A stretch of 17,943 nucleotides of DNA from contig CAZMRK010000218.1 of assembly GCA_964568355.1 (NCBI GenBank), positions 1 through 17,943 of the forward strand, in the 5' to 3' direction. A program made the translations under genes and the position numbers. The notes under the pieces are model-generated. The model was not told the DNA's origin. It worked only from the letters and a program-made list of their open reading frames with translations, and did not search any database. This document shows positions 1-7,635 of this stretch, piece by piece. Numbering within the stretch: the first letter of the stretch is position 1; each line of letters starts with the position of its first letter. The DNA comes from JAJPJX01 sp964568355 (GTDB lineage: Bacteria; Acidobacteriota; Terriglobia; Bryobacterales; Bryobacteraceae).

Positions 1-2264
1 GCGCCCAGGAGAACGGCGTACCATCGCGGCTTGGCCAGCGCGCTGGACACGTATTGCTCCATTGGCTGCACGGTGGTCACCGGCTGCCTGGGATCAATCT
101 CGCGGACGGCGCCCCGAACCGCCGCAGCCATCTGCTTCGGCTCCACCGCCGTCCGGATAACGATATAGGTGTAGTAACCGGGCACCTGAGACTGCGCCAG
201 GAAGACCGTAGGGCACGGCTCGGCGGTCAGGCCGTTGTGGCGTATGTCGCCGACGACTCCGATAATTTCAGTTAGCTTGGGGTTAGCCCAGTCGCCGAGG
301 ATGATGCGGCCGATGGGATCTTCGTCCGGCGAGTACTTCCGCACGAATGACTCATTTACCAGAGCCACGCGCGGGCCTTCCAGACGGTCCTGCCTCCCAA
401 AAGGGCGGCCATGGAGAACGGGAATGCCCATCGCGGCAAAGTATCCGCGGCTTACTGTCGAGACGTCGGACTCCATGCTCATCGGGTCGGCGGGGAGAGG
501 CCGTCCTACAAAATGAAACGGGCCGTTATTGGTCCAGCCGCTGAGCGGAAGAAACTGGATCGTGCCCACTGCATGCACACCCGGCAAGTCCTCGATCCGG
601 TCGAGAATGCTTTCGACGAGATTCGACCGCGCCGCCGGTTCACCGGTGATCAGCATACGCATCGTCAGCGCCTGTTTGGGCTGGAAACCGAGCTTCACTT
701 CCAGGAGCCGGGAAAAGGTTCGGAGCAGCAGACCGGCTCCGACCAGCAACACGACGGCCAGCGCTACTTCGCCGACCACAAGCGCGGAGCGAAATCGTCG
801 CTGGCCGCGGCTGCCAGTACCGCTTCTGCCCTGTGCCTGTAAGGTCGCCTGCAGGCTGGTGCGTGTGACCTGGCAGGCCGGCGCCAGTCCGAACGCGATC
901 GCGGTGAGCAGGGAAAGCACGATGGTAAAGGCCAATACCCGCCAATCAAGATGCGCGTCCGCCACCTGCCCGAACGCCACAGCGTCCTTTGCCAGGAAAA
1001 CCAGGGCGCGGCTGGTCCATAAACCGAGAAGGAGGCCGAGTGTTCCACCCATTACAGAGAGAACGATGCTCTCCGCCAGAAACTGCTGGACCAGGCGCCA
1101 GCGCGTCGCGCCGAGCGAGGCGCGCAGCGCCAATTCGCCCTGGCGCCCAACGCCTCTGGTGAGCAGCAGCCCTGCCAGATTGGCGCACGCGATCAGCAGG
1201 ACCAGAGCGACCACGCTCGCGAGCACGAGCAGCGCCAAGCGGCTGTCGCGCACGAGATAGTCGCGTAGCGTAGTGATGGCAACGCCGAACTCTTTTTCGT
1301 TCGGATCCTCGCGGCTCACCTGGCCGGCAATTACGGCCATCTCGGCACGGGTCTCTGCCAGGGTTACGCCGGCGCGGAGCCGCCCGAAACAGAGAAAGCT
1401 GCGCGAGCCGATGGATCCCGGCCTGTTCCGGTCGATGGCAAGGGGAACATACACATCCACATTCAGCGTCCCCACCCGGAACCCGGCGGGCAGCACGCCG
1501 ATCACCACGGCAGAGCCCCGGCCGATCGGGAGGGTCTTGCCCAGAATGCCGGAGTCGCCTCCGAACCGCCTCTGCCAATAACCGTAGCTCAGCACAATCA
1601 CGGAGCTTCCGGATTGCGCTTCTCCGCGAACGCGGGCGCGGCTGAATCCTTCCTGGTCTGTGAAGACCCGCCCTAAAACCGGCTCCACGCCGAAGACGCG
1701 GAATAGTTCCGGCGTGGTCCACAGGCCGGGAACCTGCTCCGGGCCATCGGCGCCCTGGGTGTTCACCGACAGTGGCTGCGCGATGGCCAGGGCTGCAAAG
1801 GATTGAGAACGGTCATGCCAGGGGACAAAGCTGCGCGGATGTACCAGCGTTGTGCGATCCGATTTGAGCGAGCGTTGCTCCACTGCCACAATTCGCCCCG
1901 AGTCCGGGTATGGCAGCGGCTTCAGGAGCGCGGCATTGACAAACGTAAAGATAGCCGTATTCGCGCCGATTCCCAAGGCGAGCGAAATCACGGCGACCGT
2001 GGTGAAGGCCGGGCTTTTGCGCATGGCGCGCAGCGCGTAGCGCAGATCCTGCCCAAGCCGCTCCAGCAGCGTCCATCCCCACATGGCGCGTATATCCTCC
2101 TTGATCAAAGCGGTATTCCCAAAAACCCGCTGGGCGGAATAGCTCGCTTCGCGCTCATCGAGACCGCGCTGCTGCTGTTCCTCCCTTTCGAGGTCCAGAT
2201 GCGCCTGCAGTTCTCTCTCCAGGTCTTCGTCGCGGTTTCGGCGCCACCAGCGTATTTCAGGCAT
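1..2264 (-). CDS. ADOP-family (MacB/FtsX-like) ABC transporter permease, C-terminus beyond window
   Basis: The minus-strand frame is open without a stop from the ATG at 2262-2264 to the window edge, giving 754 residues. It begins with an N-terminal cap typical of acidobacterial duplicated orphan permeases: PEIRWWRRN at residues 2-10, then an acidic helix. The first transmembrane segment follows at about 88-115 (SLALGIGANTAIF), then a MacB-type periplasmic domain. The first FtsX membrane block starts near residue 335 and carries the family hallmark LLIACANLAGLLLTRG. A second MacB-like periplasmic domain follows (about 480-740), and the sequence runs out at SALAKPRWYAVLLG. In this family that point directly precedes the last membrane block, so roughly 100 residues are missing. 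ADOP proteins usually lack an adjacent ATPase gene, and none is visible here. The substrate is unknown; the MacB fold suggests mechanotransmission or export across the envelope. No Shine-Dalgarno sequence is evident before the ATG. Family assignment is firm, function is not. Confidence 0.93.
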   Translation of the reverse strand, partial: MPEIRWWRRNRDEDLERELQAHLDLEREEQQQRGLDEREASYSAQRVFGNTALIKEDIRAMWGWTLLERLGQDLRYALRAMRKSPAFTTVAVISLALGIGANTAIFTFVNAALLKPLPYPDSGRIVAVEQRSLKSDRTTLVHPRSFVPWHDRSQSFAALAIAQPLSVNTQGADGPEQVPGLWTTPELFRVFGVEPVLGRVFTDQEGFSRARVRGEAQSGSSVIVLSYGYWQRRFGGDSGILGKTLPIGRGSAVVIGVLPAGFRVGTLNVDVYVPLAIDRNRPGSIGSRSFLCFGRLRAGVTLAETRAEMAVIAGQVSREDPNEKEFGVAITTLRDYLVRDSRLALLVLASVVALVLLIACANLAGLLLTRGVGRQGELALRASLGATRWRLVQQFLAESIVLSVMGGTLGLLLGLWTSRALVFLAKDAVAFGQVADAHLDWRVLAFTIVLSLLTAIAFGLAPACQVTRTSLQATLQAQGRSGTGSRGQRRFRSALVVGEVALAVVLLVGAGLLLRTFSRLLEVKLGFQPKQALTMRMLITGEPAARSNLVESILDRIEDLPGVHAVGTIQFLPLSGWTNNGPFHFVGRPLPADPMSMESDVSTVSRGYFAAMGIPVLHGRPFGRQDRLEGPRVALVNESFVRKYSPDEDPIGRIILGDWANPKLTEIIGVVGDIRHNGLTAEPCPTVFLAQSQVPGYYTYIVIRTAVEPKQMAAAVRGAVREIDPRQPVTTVQPMEQYVSSALAKPRWYAVLLG

Positions 2265-2289
2265 TAGAAAAGCAATCCGCCATCTTGTT

Positions 2290-2315
2290 GGTAGATAAGC
2301 TACCCTACCGGGTAG
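2290..2315. promoter_or_regulatory. Possible operator: four GGTAG/CTACC pentamers upstream of the ADOP gene
   Basis: The pentamer GGTAG occurs at 2290-2294 and 2311-2315, and its complement CTACC at 2300-2304 and 2305-2309. This creates overlapping inverted repeats: CTACCC/GGGTAG with a 4-base spacer at 2300-2315, CTACC/GGTAG with a 1-base spacer at 2305-2315, and GGTAG/CTACC with a 5-base spacer at 2290-2304. The site lies 26-51 bases upstream of the minus-strand ADOP start, where a repressor could act. ADOP genes are often accompanied by PadR-type regulators, but none is visible in this window. The operator role is inference. Confidence 0.35.
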
Positions 2316-2359
2316 ACGAGCGACCCGGTTTTTCGTTAGCGAATGAAGCGGTGAGTCGA

Positions 2360-2365
2360 TACAAT
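2360..2365 (+). promoter_or_regulatory. Candidate -10 element TACAAT ahead of small ORF
   Basis: TACAAT ends 10 bases before the ATG at 2376, so transcription would begin within a few bases of the start codon. No good -35 is present; TTAGCG at 2336-2341 is a poor match with an 18-base spacer. There is no Shine-Dalgarno sequence between it and the ATG, so a leaderless message is possible. Confidence 0.25.
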
Positions 2366-2375
2366 TGCTAGTGAC

Positions 2376-2600
2376 ATGCTGGCGGTTCTGGTCTGCGTAG
2401 TGACGCCGTTTGCGATGGTGGGCCTGAGCCTCTTTCTTGCGTCTCAATACGGGGATGAGCTTTTCGGCCTGGATTGGCCGGCCCACGAACTGAACCGGGA
2501 TGACGACTACCGATTAATCAAGCTGCGTCTCGGGCGCGAGGCACTAGCGCCGCCGGTTGCTCCGCCCGGCCACAGGCCCGATCGAGGATCCGGATGGTGA
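2376..2600 (+). CDS. Possible small membrane protein, 74 aa, unknown function
   Basis: I do not recognise a family. Residues 1-23 are strongly hydrophobic (MLAVLVCVVTPFAMVGLSLF) and could form one membrane segment or an uncleaved signal anchor. They are followed by an acidic stretch (ELNRDDDYR, about residues 38-46) and a Pro/Arg-rich tail. Third codon positions look G/C-biased like those of the window's real genes, and no better gene occupies the interval. It is divergent from the ADOP gene and convergent with the methyltransferase, whose stop is 80 bases away. A TACAAT hexamer precedes the ATG but there is no ribosome binding site. The disordered C-terminus and the lack of a family make a chance ORF quite possible. 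Confidence 0.4.
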   Translation: MLAVLVCVVTPFAMVGLSLFLASQYGDELFGLDWPAHELNRDDDYRLIKLRLGREALAPPVAPPGHRPDRGSGW

Positions 2601-2680
2601 CGGGAACTGCATCTGGCAGCCCGCGACAGAGCTGGTTCTTAACGCGCGGCACTTGCGGGGAATCAGATAAAACTTGCTGT

Positions 2681-3487
2681 TCACGCCGCCGTACCCGGCT
2701 TGCGGCAGCGCAGGTGGAGAAAATAGGCCACCACTCGCGTGTCTTCAACCGTAGGCAGACGGCCGGCGGTGGCTTCATCCGCCCGTGGTTCGGCGACACA
2801 CTCCAGCGCAAAGCCGGTTTCGAGGAGCGCGTTCAGCCATTCGGCTAGCGTGCGGTGAAAAACGGGCACGGCGAATGCCTCCAGCCCGGCTTTCACTTCC
2901 GCGGGTGCGGCGGAAAACAGCCAGCGCTCGATCCGGCCATCGGTACGCTCAAAATAGCGGCCGACTTCTACCGCATAAGGAGTTCCTTGCGCCGTCCGCA
3001 GGAGTCTCCGATATGGAGTGGAAAAACAGGGGTGGGTGATCGAGAATTGCAGGAAGCCGCCTGGTCGAAGGACACGATGAATCTCCCGCAATGCGTTTTC
3101 AGGTGTGGGAATATCCATGAGGCTCATGACGGCGGTAACGAAGTCGAACTGGCTCACGGCGAACGGCAGTTGCAGCGCGCTGGCGACCGCATAGGTAATG
3201 CCGCATGGGTCCTCCCACTCCGCTTCGCGCGCAAAGCGAACAAATGTAGGCGCTACGTCCACGGCCCACATGCGGGCGCCGCGCCGGGCCAACAAGCGGG
3301 TATTGTGCCCTTCGCCGCAACCAACGTCGAGACCTCGTCTGCCGGCCACGTCAGGCAGCAGATCGAGAAACGCCGGCGTATTCACGGCATCGCGATAGAC
3401 ATCCCAGCCTTGTCGCGACAGCCGAGTCCAGGCAAAAGCGTTTCCTTCCCAATAGCGGGCGGCTTCTCGCGGATCCATCCGATTCAT
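2681..3487 (-). CDS. Class I SAM-dependent methyltransferase (Methyltransf_11 type)
   Basis: The protein has 268 residues. The SAM-binding motif I is clear (LDVGCGEGH, residues 53-61). It is followed by the acidic ribose-binding position D77 in AVDVAP, a motif around DFVTAVMSLMDIP, and the post-motif LREIHRVLRPGGFLQ that is standard for the UbiE/Methyltransf_11 group. The C-terminal part (THPCFSTP onward, then AEWLNALLETGF) resembles small-molecule methyltransferases of unknown substrate. It probably acts in the cytoplasm; no membrane segment or signal peptide is seen. The gene lies 36 bases downstream of the HAF-repeat gene on the same strand and may be cotranscribed with it, although no functional link is obvious. 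The start is uncertain between M1 and M4 (MNRM), and neither has a strong ribosome binding site. Confidence 0.9.
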   Translation of the reverse strand: MNRMDPREAARYWEGNAFAWTRLSRQGWDVYRDAVNTPAFLDLLPDVAGRRGLDVGCGEGHNTRLLARRGARMWAVDVAPTFVRFAREAEWEDPCGITYAVASALQLPFAVSQFDFVTAVMSLMDIPTPENALREIHRVLRPGGFLQFSITHPCFSTPYRRLLRTAQGTPYAVEVGRYFERTDGRIERWLFSAAPAEVKAGLEAFAVPVFHRTLAEWLNALLETGFALECVAEPRADEATAGRLPTVEDTRVVAYFLHLRCRKPGTAA

Positions 3488-3523
3488 TTTCGCCGATCGC
3501 CCATTGTGGGGGTACGCAGCGAG

Positions 3524-4468
3524 TCAGGGTACGAGCAGGAAAGCTCGGGTCTGTCCATTGTGTGTGCCGGTGCCGACGACTTCGCCCCGGTCGTTAATAT
3601 CGGCTCCAGTCAGGTTGGACCAGTCGGATGACGGGGGCAGCAGCGAAGCCAGGGTCACGCGGCCGTTCGGGCGCCAGAGAAAAGAGTCCCCGATGATAGT
3701 ACCGGCGTTGTTGATGCCAAGGGCAGCGCCTGGGCCAAGGTCGGTTTTGGCGCTGTTATTCCACAGTATGGCTCGGTTGCCGGAGCGGCCGACGACCTGG
3801 CCCCGATCGTTGATCCCGTAGGCCTCGCTGCCTTCGCCCGGGTGTAGGGGACCGAGATCGGTCACCATTCCGTTCTCCCAAAGAACGGCGTGAATGCCAG
3901 GTACGGGAGGGGCATACGCTTTCGGAAAAGGGATCGGTGTGCCCGTGTCAGACCCGCCAACAACTTGGCCAACATTGTTGATCGCATAAGCGCGGGCATA
4001 GCGATCTGTGGGAAGGACGTTCGGCGGGGTCGGGGGGATGGGTTGCAGATGGATCAGACCGTTTTGCGTGGAGTACGCCTGAGTGTTGCCGGCGGGAGGC
4101 GCTCCGCCTTCTCCGACGACAAAGCCGCAATCGCTGATGCCGCGGGCGGCTGGGCCGTCGCCGGGAAAAGGCAGTTGCGCATAGCTGCCATTGGTCCAAA
4201 TGACGGCTTTATCGGCTGTGCCGTTGTAGATGGAGCCGACGACCTGCTGGAACTTGTTTAAGGCCAGAGCCTGGCCATACCGCGCCGGTGCGGGGAGGCT
4301 AAGCAGTGTCATGACCCCTTGCGCCCAGAGGAATGGCGCGGGGCTGGCAGGTGTGTCGGGATAAGCGGAATTTCCGGTGGCGCCGACAATTTGCCCGCAA
4401 TCATTGATTGCCGCAGCGCGGCTGAAGTTCCCGTTCCGTGCACCCAGGTCGATGATCTTATAAGCCAT
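3524..4468 (-). CDS. HAF-repeat protein (seven INxxGqVVG motifs)
   Basis: The protein has 314 residues when started at MAYKIIDLG. This start is chosen because AAAGGA sits 7 bases upstream; an in-frame ATG 25 codons earlier gives an Arg/Cys-rich, unlikely N-terminus. Seven copies of the HAF motif (A-x-x-I-N-x-x-G-x-V-V-G) lie at about residues 19-29, 68-78, 108-119, 160-171, 217-227, 249-260 and 288-299. Between them are blocks such as AVLWENG and AILWNNS followed by TDLG, the HAF pattern of paired strands. The repeats probably build a beta-propeller-like domain. HAF proteins are usually described as secreted, but this one has no signal peptide or membrane segment with either start. The function is unknown; binding or structural roles are guesses. 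Confidence 0.88.
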   Translation of the reverse strand: MAYKIIDLGARNGNFSRAAAINDCGQIVGATGNSAYPDTPASPAPFLWAQGVMTLLSLPAPARYGQALALNKFQQVVGSIYNGTADKAVIWTNGSYAQLPFPGDGPAARGISDCGFVVGEGGAPPAGNTQAYSTQNGLIHLQPIPPTPPNVLPTDRYARAYAINNVGQVVGGSDTGTPIPFPKAYAPPVPGIHAVLWENGMVTDLGPLHPGEGSEAYGINDRGQVVGRSGNRAILWNNSAKTDLGPGAALGINNAGTIIGDSFLWRPNGRVTLASLLPPSSDWSNLTGADINDRGEVVGTGTHNGQTRAFLLVP

Positions 4469-4475
4469 AGAGACG

Positions 4476-4481
4476 TCCTTT
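4476..4481 (-). promoter_or_regulatory. Ribosome binding site AAAGGA fixing the HAF-gene start
   Basis: On the minus strand AAAGGA is separated by 7 bases from the ATG at 4466-4468. It is one of the few clear Shine-Dalgarno matches in the window, and it excludes the upstream in-frame ATG at 4541-4543. The rest of the interval 4482-4635 holds no recognisable gene. Confidence 0.7.
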
Positions 4482-4635
4482 CGGGAAAATATTCGGATAC
4501 ATCGTGTAGTGCGGGAAAAGCGCCGCCCGTTGCAGGCACACAATCACTCTGGTCGCAGGGCAAGACCTCCTGCGCAAATGCCGCTTGGTCCAGGCCGCGG
4601 TGGTGAAACCGCTGCTGGGCGCCAGGAGCACCCGA

Positions 4636-5529
4636 TCAGTTGCCGTTCCAGCGGAGTTGGGTACGCTGGCGGCCGCCGCCGTCCATGCTGATCTCCCGCA
4701 CGCGGTTGCCGTCCATGCGGAGATACATGGTGCCGCTGATACCGGAACCGGTGACCTGGGCGGTCAGCCGGCCGTTCTGGTTGTCTGTGACGCGACCGGA
4801 GAGGCCCAGTGTGGAATTCCGGTCGTCGCGAAAATTGACGTTCAGGTTGCCGTTGCGATCGATATTCACCTGGCAATCGCGCAAGTGGTTATTGGAGTTG
4901 TTGCCGGTGCGAAAGTAGCCATTGCCGCTGCCGCTGAAGCGCACTTCGCTATAGCTGCCGCTGTATCCGGGTCTGTTGCTGCCGTATCCTGGCCCGCTGC
5001 TGCCATATCCGGGCCTGCCATTGTTGTAACCAGGGCGATCGTTGCCCCAGTTGCCTTGCCAGCCCTGATTTCCCCATCCGCCGGGCCCGCTACTACCCCA
5101 GGCAGTGCCACCGCGCCAGATCAGGTCAAAGGTGTAGCCTTCACTACCGCCCTTCGGATCGTCAATGCGGACAATCGCGGGACGGTTGCCGCTCGGCGCC
5201 TGGACGAGTTGCTGCGATCCGCGGCCATCGATGCCCTTGAAGCGAAAACTGCCGGGATTGCGCGGCATCTGCTGGTTGCACACAAAGCGGCGCCATTCGG
5301 CGGGCTGGCCTTCCGTCGTACGCATGCGGGCGCGGTCGCCCATTACCTGAACTTCGGCGGAGCCGTCCACGCGGACTTCGATGGTGCACTTGCCGTCACC
5401 GTTTCCGCCGGTAATTTGGGCGCGTTGCTCAACGATCGCTCCACTTGCCAGAGAGGCGCAGCCGAGTGCGAGCATCGCGAGAGAGGGCGCAAAGACTTGG
5501 AGGGAAGCCTGGTTCGTCATGTTCCTCAT
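4636..5529 (-). CDS. Secreted Gly/Asn/Tyr-rich protein, unknown function
   Basis: The protein has 297 residues. A signal peptide is clear: a hydrophobic core at about residues 11-28 (VFAPSLAMLALGCASLA), with likely signal peptidase I cleavage after ASG or ASGA. The ALGC stretch is a poor lipobox. Residues about 33-150 form a beta-rich domain (KCTIEVRVDGSAEVQV, then WRRFVCNQQMP and FRFKGIDGRG) of a kind I associate with acidobacterial hypothetical proteins but cannot name. A central low-complexity region rich in Gly, Asn, Tyr and Trp contains four exact-length PGY heptads. It is followed by a second beta-rich domain (VNIDRNGNLNVNF to the end). The two cysteines after the cleavage site in the first domain could pair. 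The protein is probably periplasmic or extracellular. The start is either M1 or M4 (MRNM). It is monocistronic or precedes the HAF gene by 167 bases. Confidence 0.8.
   Translation of the reverse strand: MRNMTNQASLQVFAPSLAMLALGCASLASGAIVEQRAQITGGNGDGKCTIEVRVDGSAEVQVMGDRARMRTTEGQPAEWRRFVCNQQMPRNPGSFRFKGIDGRGSQQLVQAPSGNRPAIVRIDDPKGGSEGYTFDLIWRGGTAWGSSGPGGWGNQGWQGNWGNDRPGYNNGRPGYGSSGPGYGSNRPGYSGSYSEVRFSGSGNGYFRTGNNSNNHLRDCQVNIDRNGNLNVNFRDDRNSTLGLSGRVTDNQNGRLTAQVTGSGISGTMYLRMDGNRVREISMDGGGRQRTQLRWNGN
4951..5034 (-). repeat. Four in-frame 21-bp tandem units encoding PGYxxxx
   Basis: The Tyr codons of successive PGY motifs fall at 4963, 4984, 5005 and 5026, an exact 21-base period. The four 7-residue units (read in gene order) are PGYNNGR, PGYGSSG, PGYGSNR and PGYSGSY. 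The codons have diverged between units, so the array is not freshly duplicated. It lies inside the flexible linker of the secreted protein. Confidence 0.85.
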
Positions 5530-5720
5530 TGTGCCATCTCACTGTGACAGGGGCTTGCCAAAATTTTCTGAATGTATGGTTTGAAACATATCGATAGGGT
5601 AGGATCCGACGTCTCATTTTCGGACATATTTACCCGAAATTGATCATGGATTGCCCTCCCCTTTAAATAGAATCAAGTACTTACGGCCGGAAGCCAAGTT
5701 GCACGAAAATCCCGAACCAC

Positions 5721-7323
5721 ATGCGAGGTATTCTGGACGACCTGCGGTACGCGGGGGGAGTCCTCCGCCGGACCCCGGCACTGACAGCCGTCGCCGTGCT
5801 CACTTTGGCGCTGGGTATTGCCGCCACCACGACCGTCTTTGGCTGGATCGACGGCATGGTCCTGCACCCGTTCCGCGGCGCCACCGATGACGGACGACTC
5901 GCTGTCCTCGAATCCGTCCGCGCCAGCGGCATTGAGGATCCTAACGTTTCGTATGCCGACTGCCAGGACTTCCAGGCGAGCCTCCGGAGCATCTCTGGAT
6001 TGGCATTGAACCAGCAGGCTCCCGCTTCCGTCGGCGACGGAGAGAAGGCTTATTCGGCTTGGTTTGAGCTCGTCTCCGGAAATTACTTCGAAGTCCTGGG
6101 CGTAAAACCCGTTCTGGGCCGTACGTTCACTCGCGACGAATATGGCGACAAGACCAAAGCATTCACGGCGGTCATCAGCTACCGGTTGTGGCGGAACTAT
6201 TTCCAGGGAGACCCGTCCATTCTCGGGCGCACGGTACGCATTAGCCGGCAACGGGTGACCATCGTCGGGGTGGCGCCCCCGGAGTTTCGCGGCGACATTC
6301 CCGGGATCGCGTTTGACGGCTGGGTTCCGGCGCCACTGGCCGGCGAACGCGAGCGCGCCGCGCGGCACTTCAGGGCCATCGTCAGGCTCAAGCCCGGTGT
6401 CAGCGTCTCGGAAGCAAATGCGGAAGCGGCGACGATTGCGCAACGTCTTACCCGGGTATGCGTCGAGGCGCGGCGAGAACCTGGATGTGCATCACGCCTC
6501 GGTGTCACCCGGCTACTTCGATCTGCTGAAGGTGCCGCTTCTCGCCGGACGCGATTTCAGGCCGGAGGACAACGAAAAGGCGCCGGGCGTCATGATCGTC
6601 AACGAAGCCTTCGCGCGGCGCTTCTTCGACGGACGCGATCCGGTGGGGCGCCGCGTGCGGATCTATGGCAGACCGTTCACGATTGTGGGAATGGTGAAGG
6701 ACAGCAAGTACTCCACCCTGTCTGAAGCGCCGCAGCCATACTTCTATATGTCCTTCGGCCAGGTGCACAACGGCAGTGGCGAAGGCGGGGTGGCCCTCTA
6801 TGCCCGGACCGGCGGCGATGCGCGCGGTTTCATCCCCGTACTGCGCCGGGAGATGTCGGCCATCGATCCGAACTCCGCCGGCCTGACGGCCATGCCCCTG
6901 TCGGAATACATCTCGGCTGCCTGGTTCGGGCCGCGGCTCGCCTCTTTGTTTCTCGGAGTGCTCGGCGGCATTTCCATGTTGCTCGCCGGCGTAGGCCTCT
7001 ACGGAGTGGTGGCTTATTCGGTGAGTCAGCGGACCCGGGAGATCGGCATCCGCGTGGCGCTGGGGGCCAGGCCCGGAGACGTGCTCCGGATGATTATGAA
7101 ACGAGGCCTGTTGCTGGCGCTACTGGGGACGGCTGCCGGGCTCGCCATCACCCTGGCAGCGACGCCGCAGATCGCCCCGCTGTTGTACCGTGTCAGTCCG
7201 GCCGACCCCCTAAGCATAGCGGGAGCAGCCCTGTTCCTGATGGCGGTTGCCGTACTTGCCAGCCTGATCCCAGCCTGGCGAGCCACCAGGGTTGACCCAA
7301 CCGTCGCGCTCCGCCAGGAGTGA
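5721..7323 (+). pseudogene. ADOP-family permease broken by internal deletion and frame change
   Basis: The 5' part reads in one frame from the ATG at 5721 (MRGILDDLRYAGGVLRRTPA, membrane segment TLALGIAATTTVF). It continues through a MacB-type periplasmic domain to EAATIAQRLT at about 6452, after which that frame becomes nonsense and stops near 6725. The 3' part, in the next frame (+1), is recognisable from GYASRRGENLDV (about 6454) through SPGYFDLLKVPLLAGRDF and the second periplasmic domain. It ends with the last FtsX block (GVGLYGVVAYSVSQRTREIGIRVALGA) and ALRQE, stop at 7321-7323. An intact ADOP protein has about 300 more residues between these points: the first FtsX membrane block and the start of the second periplasmic domain. 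The span of 1603 bases is not a multiple of three. A frameshift alone could not explain the missing domain, so a deletion of roughly 0.9 kb is inferred. No ribosome binding site precedes the ATG. The 191 bases upstream (5530-5720) show no gene. Confidence 0.9.
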
Positions 7324-7635
7324 CTCCCGCGCGGTCGTGGCGGCGTTCGGCGGCATGGACCGGCTTGGTCGCGGGCAACTGGCCGTTAACCAGCGCATTT
7401 GCCCTGGAAATAAATCTCGATCAGGGCCGCGCCGAGAGGATCAAAGCGCGCCTCGGCCGGCTTACGCCAGGGCTCCGGGAGAAATGAGGGGCGGGATGCC
7501 GGATTTTCACCGGAACATTATTCGCATAAACTCAGGTCTTTTATTTCTTAGTAATATGTGTAAATTCTCGACAATTTCGGGCTTGCGCCTCCTTGTGTTT
7601 TATCGTACAGTTGCTGATAGAGAAGGCAGTTAGCC
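7324..7635. other. Intergenic region with AT-rich promoter tract
   Basis: I find no convincing gene in these 312 bases. The first half is GC-rich and carries short inverted repeats: CCCGCG at 7326-7331 with CGCGGG at 7370-7375, and GCCGAG at 7431-7436 with CTCGGC at 7452-7457. Neither is followed by a T-run, so terminator calls would be weak. From about 7504 to 7615 the base composition becomes distinctly AT-rich, which fits a regulatory region for the HTH gene downstream. No riboswitch class was recognised. Confidence 0.6.
7583..7611 (+). promoter_or_regulatory. Weak sigma-70-like promoter for the HTH gene
   Basis: TTGCGC (7583-7588) and TACAGT (7606-7611) are separated by 17 bases, with 3/6 and 4/6 matches to consensus. 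Transcription would start near 7618. AGAAGG at 7621-7626, 9 bases before the ATG at 7636, is a usable ribosome binding site. Confidence 0.3.

Noticed and set aside
946..1722. 258-residue Arg-rich open frame on the minus strand
   Set aside because: It is an out-of-frame reading of the ADOP permease, whose own frame is open and conserved across the same bases.
4469..4543. 25-residue N-terminal extension of the HAF protein
   Set aside because: It is Arg/Cys-rich with no signal peptide, and a good ribosome binding site supports the later ATG.
4585..5547. 320-residue Ala/Val-rich open frame on the plus strand
   Set aside because: It mirrors the minus-strand secreted protein, which has a signal peptide and domain-like organisation. 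The Ala/Val repeats are the complement of its Gly/Asn codons.
7326..7375. Possible intrinsic terminator after the broken ADOP gene
   Set aside because: The CCCGCG/CGCGGG arms are far apart and there is no T-run, so a terminator call is not supported.
7292..7633. 113-residue open frame overlapping the end of the broken permease
   Set aside because: It begins inside the permease coding region, has no recognisable domain and runs through the AT-rich promoter tract of the HTH gene.
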